From: Setoptus koraiensis | Taxonomy: Eukaryota; Arthropoda | DNA length: 64,000 nucleotides | Direction: 5' to 3' | Assembly: GCA_048013815.1 (NCBI GenBank) | Contig: CM106586.1 | Coordinates: 13,330,001 to 13,394,000 of the forward strand | Program-made: the position numbers and the translations under genes | Shown here: positions 48,248 through 59,680 of the stretch, piece by piece | Layout of the letters: each line of letters opens with the position of its first letter | Numbering within the stretch: the stretch's first letter is position 1 | The notes under the pieces: generated by a model | What the model saw: only the letters and a program-made list of their open reading frames with translations | What the model was told of the DNA's origin: nothing | Database searches by the model: none

Positions 48248-49370
48248 GAGCGAGCGATCACCAAATTGTTACATCGCAGCATACCTATTACACATTTATA
48301 CACATATATATATTATCGTGGGCCCACTTATCGCTCAATAGCCGCTCAATTCAGCTGATATTCACCCGTGAATTGGGGCACGGATGCGATTTGCTTGTAA
48401 CGACGCCATTTAGTTCATGAAATCCCTGTAGCTTGCCTTGTAGTTGAACTTATACACAACAACTTATACCTCGCCCCTAAGAGGATCAGTCTTTCAATCG
48501 ACAGCACCAACAATCACGTCTTGAGTACACCCCATCTAATCAATGGTGATCTGCCGAACTCGCAGACAACGACGCCAACAACGACAACGATACCTCGGCT
48601 CACTGAAATGGGCCCAATGAGTGACCCAACGAGGCTCGAGACAGTGTGAGTGAATTATATCCCGACTGTAGTGCGCAATTACTTACTGCCGGCCGCCAAG
48701 CTGGCCTCATAAACACTTGCTGTGCGCCAAGTTAGAATTATAAAGCCAAAACAAAGGCAAACAGAAGCTGCTAGCGAAGCCAGTATACAGGTGAAAGAAG
48801 CTGCCAGCCAAAGAAGCAAAAGAACATCACACACACACACGCTAAAGGTAATATTGTCAAACAATACACTTATATATAGATATATATCAATCAGGTGAAG
48901 CAATTGATGATTGAAGCAAGCCTACAAGCCATCGCTAGTAAATTACTGGCGCTACTAATTTTGTATTTGCTACCGTTCTCGTCTGCTGGCCACTTGTACG
49001 CATTGTGTAACCTGTAACCTGTAACGTATTGCATCAAACAACAACTTCTAATGGCCAGGTAAAAGGTAAGTAGTGCGTTTGTGTGTTCAATTTGTCTTGG
49101 ATTTGTACCTATTTGCACCTATTTGTTGTTCTATTGCTTTTTGGGCCTCTTCTGGGCGCCTGTTTATCTATGCCGAGGCCCTTTTTGCCCCTTTTGCCCC
49201 TCTTGCCCCTTTTGCCGGGCCATGGCTGCTTGTTGTGCGCTGCTGCTGTTACGTAATAGATGAACGCTACGTTGCTCGGTTATTGTATTGGCCTCTCTAC
49301 TGCGTGCGTGTGTGTCACTCAATGATGAGCGTCGCAAATGACTGTCGTACACCAATATCAGCAGCTAGCC

Positions 49371-49445
49371 AGTAACAGCAACAACGACAACAGCAACAAC
49401 AACAGCAACAGCAACAACAACAGCAACAGCAACAACAACAACAGT
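49371..49445. repeat. CAA/CAG trinucleotide tract
   Basis: About 25 CAR/CGA triplets in a non-coding context. Confidence 0.9.
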
Positions 49446-49790
49446 CACTGGAGCGATACGTAAATACGTGGCGACGCGCAGATAAAAGCGCGAGTAGAGG
49501 CCGGCCGAAAAACAAAGAAACAGATGAGAAATTGGGCCACCAGCTAGTGTCTGCTACCTGTCCGTTGCTTGCCATAAGTAGTGTTACGTAACGCACGCTG
49601 CCAGCGCAATAGACTGACACAGGGACAAGACAGCAGCGCGCGCCAAGGTAATGCACTGATTACAATTGATCAATCCTCTCTATCTCGCTGGCCGGCTTGA
49701 CAGACGGCCCCCTGGCCGAGACAGGTCGCTCGTGAGCTGATGCCACTAACTAAACAGCAGCTAACCGGCGTATAAGCAGCCTCACCTCTA

Positions 49791-49862
49791 GGCTGGCCCC
49801 ACATTTAGGTTGGCCCCACATTTAGGCCGGCCCCACATTTAGGCCGGCCTTACCTTTAGGGC
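49791..49862. repeat. 19-bp tandem repeat, unit GGCYGGCCCCACATTTAGG
   Basis: About 3.8 copies with single-base differences. Confidence 0.92.
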
Positions 49863-50973
49863 TTGGGCCTCACCAGCGACTGGGTGCGCGGGCCAGCCAA
49901 CGTGAGGCCGGCCCAGAGCAGAGGCCGGCCTAAAGCAGCTGAGCAGCGAGCCACAGAACCAAACAAAGCCACTGTTTATATGGATTTATACACAGATTGT
50001 GGCCCATCAGCCAGGCCCTGCTGGCATCCGGTATCGGATACATGCCCTAAACTCCCCAGGGCTGCACCAGCGAGCGAGTGTGTGTGTGTGTTAAACAAAT
50101 AGGAGCCCCAGCAGCCAATCTGTCTCGACGGTTGGGGCCCAATAATAACGCACTGTGGGCTGCAAGCTGTCCAAATAGCGCTGGCCGCCAGCCAGCTAGC
50201 CAGCCAGCCGAAAGTGTAAATGTATTGCGCAACTGCGACTGTGTGTGTGTGTATTCACCTGCTGCAAACAGAGTTGGATTTTTTCGCCCTTGTCGCCGGT
50301 GTTGCCGTTAAATGGATTGGAGCCAGCTAGCTTGGCGCGATGCGAGCGGCCCCAATGCCCGAGAAACAGAGGCCAGCGCAGAGGGAGCGCGAGGGAGCGA
50401 GGGGAGCGAAGCCAGGGAGCGGGGTTTTGTAAGAGCGAGCTGAACAAACAACAGCGTGTGTTCGTTAGTTATTGTTGTTGCTGCTGTTATTACGTCACAC
50501 AGTGGTGGTATTATTATGCGATTCGGCCACTTTGCCGGCCAACCGACCGGCTCACTGGCTGGCCTCTGTTTCTGCTGGCCGGCTGGCCGCTCGCCCGCCG
50601 CTCAGCAGCGGGCCCCAGCGACCAGCTTGGCCACTTGGCTGGCCGTGCCTTTTTTGCCACTGGCCACCGGCTCTCGCCGTGTGACCTGCTTGTGTGTTTA
50701 TATAGAGAACGGGCTGACCGCATTCACCTGGCCGATACAAACACAGGCACGGGTAATGGCGCTGATGACGAGGCCGCTGTTCCGGTGCGCGCTTTATGAG
50801 TTTTTGTCTTGTCGCGCCCTCTCTGGCTCGCTCACTGTTTCGCTCTTTTGTTTGTTTGGGCAGTGTCAGCAGCCACTTGCCCTGTTGTGTTTGTCGCCGG
50901 TGTTTGCAGCGCCGGTGTCTCTATGCGCCCTCTAGGTCGCAACGCCGCTACGTCACTACGTCACTATATCGCA

Positions 50974-51101
50974 GCGTCGCTATATCGCAACGTCGCTATG
51001 TCGCAACGTCGCTATGTCGCAACGTCGCTATATCGCAACGTCGCTATGTCGCAACGTCGCTATATCGCAACGTCGCTATGTCGCAACGTCGCTATATCGC
51101 T
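50974..51101. repeat. 16-bp tandem repeat, unit CGTCGCTATRTCGCAA
   Basis: Eight copies alternate TATATCGC and TATGTCGC. The preceding bases (50949-50973) hold degenerate CTACGTCA copies. Confidence 0.95.
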
Positions 51102-51267
51102 GCGGCGCTGTATGTGCCGCTGCGATACAGTGATATATGTATACAGCGATATATCGCTGACGGCCACCGCTCGCATATTATGGGCCCCATACACCGCTGG
51201 CCGCAGCACAAGGTACAAGCCAGTGGAGTATCGAGTGGGGCCAGAAGTGGCCGCTGTCGCGTTGTTA

Positions 51268-51311
51268 TTGTAATAATATTATTTATATATTAATATATTT
51301 ATATATATAAA
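51268..51311. promoter_or_regulatory. AT-only patch ending in TATATAAAG
   Basis: Forty-odd bases of A and T inside a GC-rich region, ending in a TATA-box-like word. No gene is visible downstream, so it may be a simple AT repeat. Confidence 0.2.
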
Positions 51312-54099
51312 GAGGTCAGAATGTCACCGCTGGGCGCTGCTGCTGCAGCCGCCGGCCCCATTGGCAGCACTGCGTCGCCACCGGGCTAAGTGTTGCGCCA
51401 ACACCGGCCCCCTCAATTACCGTTAAATTTTCACCCCTTTGGCCTGTCCGTGGGCGAGCCAGCCGATGACCAATTCGCGCGGGCCAAGCTCGCCACCAGC
51501 GACTAACGAGTGTGCGTGTGTGTTGCGTAATATCCATCCACCGTTAATATATTCAGCAAAAACAACAGCATCTCTCGCTGGCTGGCTGGCTGGCTGGAAA
51601 TCGCACTCGCATACAAATGCACATCCGTCATGCATGCCCGATGTCATCAGTATCTAGAGATATCGTGGCGATGATCAGTTAAACGGTTGCAAACGAAACA
51701 ACCGCTACGCAGGCAAGATTGCACCGTTTAACGTTTGATATATTTACTTGATACGCGAGAGCAAAACACCAACCAACAGCCAGCTAAGTGACGCCGTATA
51801 ACGCAGCCAACTGGGCCCCTTTTTTCGCCCTTCAGCCTGCTCAAAATTACCACTGGCGGCCCCATTTCAGCCAAATGCACAAATGCGTTACCTGGTGGTT
51901 GCGTTAACAATCTGCGGCGTTAATAATGTGACTAATTGGCCACTGCTGCCTCAACACAATCCACTCGGCCGCTAGAGGGCCCCGTCGACAAGCAATAATT
52001 ACTGCTGCTGCTGCTGCATACGCGACCACACCGAGCGGCCGCTGGATAGCGGTTTCGCCGAGCGGTTGCCCGTGCCGGTGCCGGCCGGCACAGGTAACCG
52101 GTCAGCCGGCCGTCACAGGTAACCGGTCAGCCGGCCGGCCGGCCGGTCAGTGTGCGTGTGTGTGCAAGGTGCGCAAACGCAATCAATCTTTGGCCCGTAT
52201 CGCAAAACGGACACAGTGGCGCACAGTGGTTTTGTCGTTTGCTGGTGTGTCAATATTTACCTTTTCACATAAACAAATATACGCCACTTAAAGCGACCAG
52301 TTGGGCTCAAACAAGTCAACTTAACTGGCCAAATGGCTTAAATTGAATAGGCCCGACTGATTAGATTAGATGAAGTGCTAAACGGGTCGGCGCAGCGCGG
52401 CCACAGCTTTCGCTCGGACGCTCGAGGTTTGAAGTTTGACGTTTGAAGGCAACAGCATCGACTGATTAGCGATGAATATTGTCGTCGCGGCCTGTTGTTG
52501 CCAACATTGACGGTGGTGGGCACATGACAGCTGATTGTGACAGTTGCCGGACAGCATGTTAGACGGACGGCGCCAGACAAGTGACAGCAGTGACAGTTGA
52601 GTGTTGAGTCGATCAATACTCGCTCGCCTCAATTGATAGAGTCGTTTGATTTGCGACAGACTCATCACTTGTTCACACGCACACGCAGCCAGACTTGGCC
52701 AGCTAAATGAAGTCATTAGGACATGTCGTGATGCAATCACGCGGTCACACAAAATCGTTTGTGCATCACCTTGCGGGGGTGTCGCTGCCGTCGTTACCTG
52801 TGCGTGTGTGTGTGTGTGTGTGTTGCGTTTATTAGCGACCGTTAACATTGATGTTACGTAATTGTATTGTATGCTGGTGGCAGAGTCATTAAGTCGCCTT
52901 GTCGCATTCATCTTGCGCAGCGGGTCGCTCGGTTGTTGCCGGCCAAACATTCATTACGTAACGAATGTGCTCATGAGTGTGTGTGTGTAACAACAACAAC
53001 AACAACAACAAACTTTGTAATGGGGCGCACACTAATCGTTGTGTGTGTGTTGCAGTGTGTTATGATTGACCGCGGCTAGGTGTTGGTTGCACAACTTGCA
53101 ACTATTACGCAACTATTACCAACAAACACTATATGCCAGTTGCCAGTTATAATGTAATGTTGCGTAATAGTGTCAGCGTGGCCAGGCCGTTGTTGCGTCA
53201 AGTGGCAATTATTGCGCAACTAAAGCAGCCGCATTGTGTTGCCGCCAGTGGTTGTTGTGGCTTGCGGCAGCGCGTCAAGTGGCGCTAAGAGACCAATAAA
53301 CTGGCCCACTAACGGCCAGCCCAGCCCAGCCCAGCCCAGCCTGTTCAGCCGGCCAACAAGTCCGTCTAGCGGTCAGCCAACAAGTCAGCCCAAGCGGCCA
53401 ACTGGCCAGTCAGACACAATGCCTAACGGAGCACGTGCCAGCTAACCGTTAGTTCGGGTTGTGTCACATTGACAGCGTAACGGTGCCCATAGATGATAGC
53501 CGCATTGTGAGCGAGTGTGTCCATGTCAATTAGCATATTCATTTGCCATGCGAGACAGGCCGGCCCAGCCACCGGCGCCGCCCTGACTCACATACGTAAT
53601 CGGGGACACCCTGGCGGACAACACCGGCGGCTAGTTGTGTGCGTCCAAAAGGGCGCCATTGTTACGCTGATGCAAAGGAATTGCAAAGCAAGTGCAAGCC
53701 GGCGCAAACAGTTGCAAGCAACCCTATGTCTGTATCATAACTGTGCCCACTAACAAGCTGTCAATGGGGGGGGGGGACGATTTTCGACGATAGGCTGTCG
53801 ACGATGTAGCAAGCGCCTGTCGTGCAGCGACACTGACAACTAGGTTACCTTGTGAGCAGCCCTGTGCCAATGTCACAAGTCAATAGGCGCTAGAGTCGCC
53901 AAAGTCGCTAGGTGCACTAGTTGCGCGGCACAGCCAAGTTGTGCGCCCGAAATTGTGGCACAGATGTATAAATGTAAAGTGGCGCTGGCAATACAGTAGT
54001 AATTACAATAATTGCAATAATTGATAGAGCGGCCACCGACAACCAACCGCATACATACGGACGGATAATGTACGGACATGGACGGTTATATACGGATGT

Positions 54100-54195
54100 G
54101 TGAGCGGATATACCGGTCCGCGGCGGCTCATCCGCATATATCCGCACATATCCGCACATGTCCGCACATGTGCGCATATATCCGCATATATTGGT
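54100..54195. repeat. Imperfect repeat of CATATATCCGCA
   Basis: About six variants of ATATCCGCACAT plus flanking GTACGGACAT words from 54053 onward. On the - strand the same words read TGCGGATATATG. Confidence 0.85.
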
Positions 54196-54372
54196 ATGCT
54201 AATGGTGCCCGCTATGATTGTTATTATGCGGCTGTAGAGGTGTGTGTGCGGTCCGTAAAATAATTGAGCGAATAAACATACCATAATAAACGTCTAATAA
54301 TAAAGCATCGCGGCGCCGAATAAGCCGAATAGGCGGCTTGTGATCGGAATTTGCCTGGATCAATTGGCTGGC

Positions 54373-54406
54373 GAGCCAATCGAGTCGAGGCCGGCTCGAT
54401 TGGCTC
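54373..54406. repeat. Perfect hairpin, 12-bp stem, 10-base loop
   Basis: GAGCCAATCGAG and its exact reverse complement. Confidence 0.9.
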
Positions 54407-54616
54407 ACAGGCTGGCGCGCCCGCGCTCAAAACTTTATTGAGTTGATAATTAGGCCAGCTCAATGGGCCATTCCACTCCAATCCACTCGAGACAAATCTA
54501 CGCTTCGCTTGTGCCCCAATCTTTTGCCTCAAAAAGAGATTGGCGACTCGCGCGCCGAGCGGCGCACCCGCCAGAGGGCCGCCACTTAATTGCCGCTCGG
54601 CGCCCATTGTTTGCAC

Positions 54617-54703
54617 ACCAGCCAGTGGGCCAGTGAGCCAGCCAGCGGGCCAGCGAGCCAGCGAGCCAGCGGGCCAGCGGGCCAGTGAGCCAGTGAGCCA
54701 GTG
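54617..54703. repeat. 8-bp minisatellite, unit GCCAGYGR
   Basis: About ten octamers (GCCAGTGA, GCCAGCGA, GCCAGCGG). This is the complement of the octamer array at 24311-24424. Confidence 0.92.
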
Positions 54704-55507
54704 GGGCCCGTCATCGGCTTGACTCCGCGCGCGAAACGCTCGACGGGACATTGTTTATCGGGCGGCTGGCAGTTTGTTTATTAGTTGTTTGCTTTTGAGC
54801 ATTTGCCAGCGGTTGCAGCCGATTTAATTTTGCGATTGTGAGCCGCCGATTCTTTAATAGTTTTTCTGCACAGCCAGCCCAACTGTGCACAATTGAGCAA
54901 TTGTTGGCCTGGCCTGCGGGTGCCCGGTCGCTCTCGTGCGCCGGCCCGCAGCGGCCCAAGCGAGCGCGCTAAATACCATGGCGCGACAAGGGCACTCTCA
55001 AAACCAATAAATAACTTATTGCTCTATTTGTGTACCGCGGACCCGCGGTCTGGCGGCCAAAAAGGGCGACGCAACCGGCGCTGCCCAAAGCGACACTCGT
55101 CTGTCTGTGCGGGCCATTTTCTTGGCCGCCATTCGATGCGCCAGTCGATGCTCGCCCGTTCGCTTGGGGCCCGGCGCCGTGCTGAGCGAGCCGATAATTA
55201 TCAGGTAATTATTGCGGCAAAATGCATGGGCAATCGTTTGTTTATCGGCTCGCCTCTACAACATTATTGTGGCGCCGTAGCTCGTGCCGATGCATTGCAT
55301 GTATGGCATATGTGGCATGTATAATGCGCATCGGTATGAGTGGTCGATCGATCGCTCCTAGCGACTGGCGCCCTCTATGCTATATCCATCCAAGACGCCC
55401 CCACTAGCTCATAAAACAATTGATATTTATGCACTGCGCCACCGGTGGCGTGTGAGTGTGTGTGTGTGTGTTTATAAATTGTAACGGGATAGCAGCCCAG
55501 CCCCGTT

Positions 55508-55540
55508 TAGTTGCAGGTTACGTAATATAACCTGCAACTA
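55508..55540. repeat. Perfect hairpin, 13-bp stem, 7-base loop
   Basis: TAGTTGCAGGTTA and its exact complement. A TTACGTAA palindrome spans the end of the left arm and the loop. Confidence 0.92.
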
Positions 55541-57209
55541 TACAATGCATGTTATATAATATGTTTTGTTAGTCTGTACCGGTATAGGTTTAAACAGGTT
55601 GCACGCGCACACTTTTTAATCATTTGAGCGCTGTCACGTTACGAGCAGCGGCCCGTTACGTAAGGCCGGCAAGTTAATCATCAATCATTGGATATTCCCG
55701 TTGCGCGTTTTAGTTTTGTTGCTAGTTTTTGTTTGTTTCTCCTCTGGCGCGTTCCGTTCGTTGCACATTCTGGGCATCTGTCTAACGCATGAGCACTGCA
55801 CTGATTTCATCGAGCGCCATGATTTATATATATGTAAATATATATATATATATCGTGTATCCGACTGATATTGTGAGAGGCCAGGGCGCCGAGCTACTGC
55901 CTTTGTTGCTCATTGGACCATGTTCGTGTGTCCCGAGAGCGTGCCACAATACCGAACAATTGTCAACCATGTGCATCGTGTGTGCACGGCACAGCACAGC
56001 ACGGTCGGGTCGATTATCAAGAGTTTATCTAGATACACTCTTGATACATACAATATCTTGATGTATACGAATATCTGGGCCTCGGGTAACCAGCGACCGG
56101 TCGGCACAGTGCGGCACGACGCGGCGCACTGCGGCACAGTTGTGGGCACAGTGGGCACAGTGGGCACAGCGGGCACTGTGAGGCGCAGTCGCTGGTGTCG
56201 GAGGTGCGGGGCCTCACTTTTGGCGGCGGCGCTGGCTGGCGGTAGCAAAGTGACGTAGTTATGAAGAGTGATTAGTAAACATCGGCCGGCCGGGAGCGGC
56301 GCAGCGTTATTAGCGGGCGAGCAGGGCGACGCGGAGGCACATAGAGAGGGGGATAATAAGTAATGTGCCGTGATTAATTCTTTTCATCGCATAATGGGAC
56401 ACAATGCAGACAGGCGGACAAATAGACGGCCAGACAGACAATCGGTGGAGCAGAGTGAGGGCGCCAGCGACAAGCCAGCAATTGTTATGTAACATGTATG
56501 TGTATAAATATAAATGCTGGCGCATTAGGCGCGCACCGTTGCCGTATTTGCATTGGCCGGCCGGCCGGCTGGCCAGCGCGCAATTACCAGCGCCCGCTGG
56601 CTGATTATTGGCCCCACAAAGCAACTTTTGGCGCTACTCTGGCGCTACTCTGGCAAGCCTGCGCGGCCGCCGGATGTGCAACAAAAAAGCGAGTGTTAAT
56701 CCAAATCACGTGCACTATATTCATTTATGCTCGTGCAAGTGTGTGTGTGTGCGTGTGTGTGTGCGCGTGCACCTGTGGAAACAGAGACGATATTTATACA
56801 GCTCGCGAACGCGCATATAGCACCGCAATGCAAACGGATAAACGCGCGAACAGCATCATATGAGCATATAAACGTATAAACGTATGAGCATAAAAGCATA
56901 CAAACGCATAAACACGGCGAGCGTGATTGTACTCTCATCAGCGACCCTCGGCGACGCATCCGTGGGGCCCCAACGCGCCCCCCGAAGACGATGCCGGCGC
57001 GATACCGCTTGCCGCTTGGCTGCTTGCGCGGCTGCCCGTCGGCTACACAAGCGCCCGCCGCTAATGAATATATAGCTTATCTGCTAATCTGGCCGGCCCG
57101 CGTCGCTGTGCGCGGCCCCGTGCGACAATCCCGCCCGCACTTTATTCCGGCCCCCTTTGCCCGCGCGCCCGGTCCTCTCACCGCCGGCTGTCCGGCTGTC
57201 CCGCTGTCT

Positions 57210-57288
57210 GACAGTGCGACAGTGCGACAGTGCGACAGTGCGACAGTGCGACAATACGACAGTCCGACGATACGACAGTCCGACGGTG
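57210..57288. repeat. 8-bp tandem repeat, unit CGACAGTG
   Basis: About ten copies; the later ones vary (CGACAATA, CGACAGTC, CGACGATA). Confidence 0.93.
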
Positions 57289-58217
57289 CGGCACACACAC
57301 ACGCCCGCGCAAACAGACCGGCGGGCAGTCTGATTGGCGGCCGGTCCGGCTGTCCGGCTGTCCGGCGGTCCGATTTTAGGCTGTCGGGCCGGCCGGCCCT
57401 CTGGCCAAACCGCCTAACCAGCAAGTAATTAGCTGCGCAATTATTAGGTCACACTCCAACGGGCTACCTGGCCTTGCTCCGGTCACCGCAGTCCGGTGGC
57501 GGCGCTGCGGCCGGCGAGCGGGCGCACGTTCTGTGCCGCCGCGTACCCGGCGCCAAATATCCCCTGACAAGTCGGTGTGAGCGGCATAAGCTCAGAAGCC
57601 GGCCAAGAAGTGGAGCAGGCAGCCTTTACATTAAATAGATTTGGGCCGCCTGCAGCGCCGAAGGCCGATGGGGCTAATTATTACATTGCGTGCAGGTTTT
57701 AGCTCAATCAACGAAAAGAAGCAAGAGGCCAAAAAGGACGAGACTGGGCGCACTCATCGGTGAACTGTGAGGCCGCACAATAAAACGCTACAGTGGGTTG
57801 GGCGCCCAGCGCGATTCGGGCGCACCTAGCGGATAATTGAGAAGGGCCGGGCATTCGTAATGAATGTATCACATGTATAAACAAACAGGCCCAAGCACAC
57901 TTGTTAATGATTCGGCTCGCTCGGGCCGCGCTGCAATTGTGGGCCGGATCGCGCTGCAATTTTGTCGCAATCGCCGACGGTTGTGGCGCGCGCGTGAACA
58001 GCGCCAAATTGTCGCCGCGAACAGCGCCAAATTGTCACCACGAGCAGCGACAAATTGCCAGCACGCGCAACGGCGACTAGTCACCACGAGCAGCTGACTG
58101 TGAACAGCACGACGACGACAAATGTCACTGCAAAAACGTCTCGGAGACGCCCGGCGAGCAGGCGCTTGGTGCGGGGGCCGGCGTACAGCGATTGTCGCCG
58201 GCGGTGCACTTGCCACA

Positions 58218-58278
58218 CATCCAGTGGCATATCCAGTGGCATATCCAGTGGCATATCCAGTGGCGTATCCAGTGGCAT
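58218..58278. repeat. 12-bp tandem repeat, unit ATCCAGTGGCAT
   Basis: Five copies, one with a single change. Confidence 0.95.
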
Positions 58279-59556
58279 CGGGGCGCGGGCCGGATTGGGG
58301 CGCGCTGCTTGCTGGAGCGGAAAATAAGTATAAGCAAGCCGGCGGGCGCCGGCGCCCGGCGAACAAAATTGGATTAGATTAGAGCAGGCAATTTGCTGCT
58401 GTAATAATAATTATCTGTGTGTCTTATCCAATATCAAAATTGATATATATGTAATTGACATATCGAGCGGGCGCATTTGAAAATTCATTTGTTTGGACTG
58501 TTTGGCTGGCTGGCGCTCGCTGTAATTCAGTCAGTTGGCAGCCAGTTTGTTGGCGGCAGTCAATTTGGCTGCTGCGTCTGACATTGCCGGCGCGAGTGAG
58601 ATATGACGATGACTAGCAATGGCATCGCAATTATCCGTTCGCCAGTCGTTTGTTGCCACTGGCTGACAGTGCAAACAAATGACGACCGCTGCCAGGATAA
58701 TCCATTTACTTTGTGCCCGGCCGGTTTTATCTTACTTGGCGCTTGTTGGGGCCGGGCGCGCGTGTAAGCCGTTTGTAGTTGGCCATTGGCGGCGGCGGCG
58801 GCGGGGGCCACGGCCACGGCGGCAGCGGCGATCATCGATGCGAGCCGGACGCCGCGCGACGGGCGACGGATATAAATTGATTGGACACACACATTGATGA
58901 TAGATAGTGGCACGAGTGGAAGCCATTTATCGGTCCCAGTGAATTCATTAACTAAATTACTGCCGCCACCAAGCGGCGCCGGCCACCAGCTCGCAACGCC
59001 AACTGTGGTACCACGACATACACGACATGAGCCTTTTAACATGAGCCGGCCGGCACGAGATATTTAACATTATTATTATCATCATCATTATTGCTGCTGC
59101 TGCTGCCGCTGCTCGCTCGCTGTTACTATTATGTAGATTTATATCGGCAATAAATAAGACAATACTGCAAGATAATAGTTGGCGCCCCTGTTTATATAAC
59201 AAATGTGATTTGTGATGTTGCGTAATGCGCTCGCCGGCCCGGCGGCGGCTTGATTCGGCGGACCCGAGTCAAGTGCTCTCTCGATCCAGTGGCCACTGGC
59301 GAGCAATTTGATGTGATAATGTAATATGTGTGCTCTTTGGCCATATCCGCGTCTCGATATAACGCTGGTGCCCTGCAACCGGCCCTCCGGCCGCCAACCA
59401 AAACAATAACAATAATAATATTATTAATAATGATCGAGACCAAAGCGGTGCAGCCACTTTTGGCCACACTGGCCAGCTTGCACGTTGCGGCAAGTTGACA
59501 CTCTAGCGTCCGCTTCAAGTGACCACTTTGCGCGCGCCGGGCCCGCACGCGCTTGT

Positions 59557-59680
59557 CGGTCGGGCTGGGTCGGGCTGGATCGGTTTGGGTCGGGCTGGGT
59601 CGGGCTGGATCGGGCTGGATCGGTTTGGGTCGGTCTGGATCGGGCTGGATCGGTCTGGATCGGGCTGGATCGGTCTGGCC
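59557..59680. repeat. 10-bp tandem repeat, unit GGATCGGGCT
   Basis: About twelve copies with variants GGTTTGGGTC, GGGTCGGGCT and GGATCGGTCT, in exact 10-base register. Confidence 0.95.

Larger units (their letters stand above)
41452..49370. other. Non-coding stretch with scattered repeats
   Basis: No supportable gene. It contains a GTTGCTGCT tract (42077-42132), a 13-bp hairpin (42605-42635), a GTTGCTGTT tract (43610-43665), the TGACTCA-bearing repeat (44402-44441), an 11-bp array (45563-45634), a 25-bp array (46364-46438), a CAA/CGA tract (46905-47000), a 16-17 bp array (47296-47345) and a CA microsatellite (48215-48243). Confidence 0.55.
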
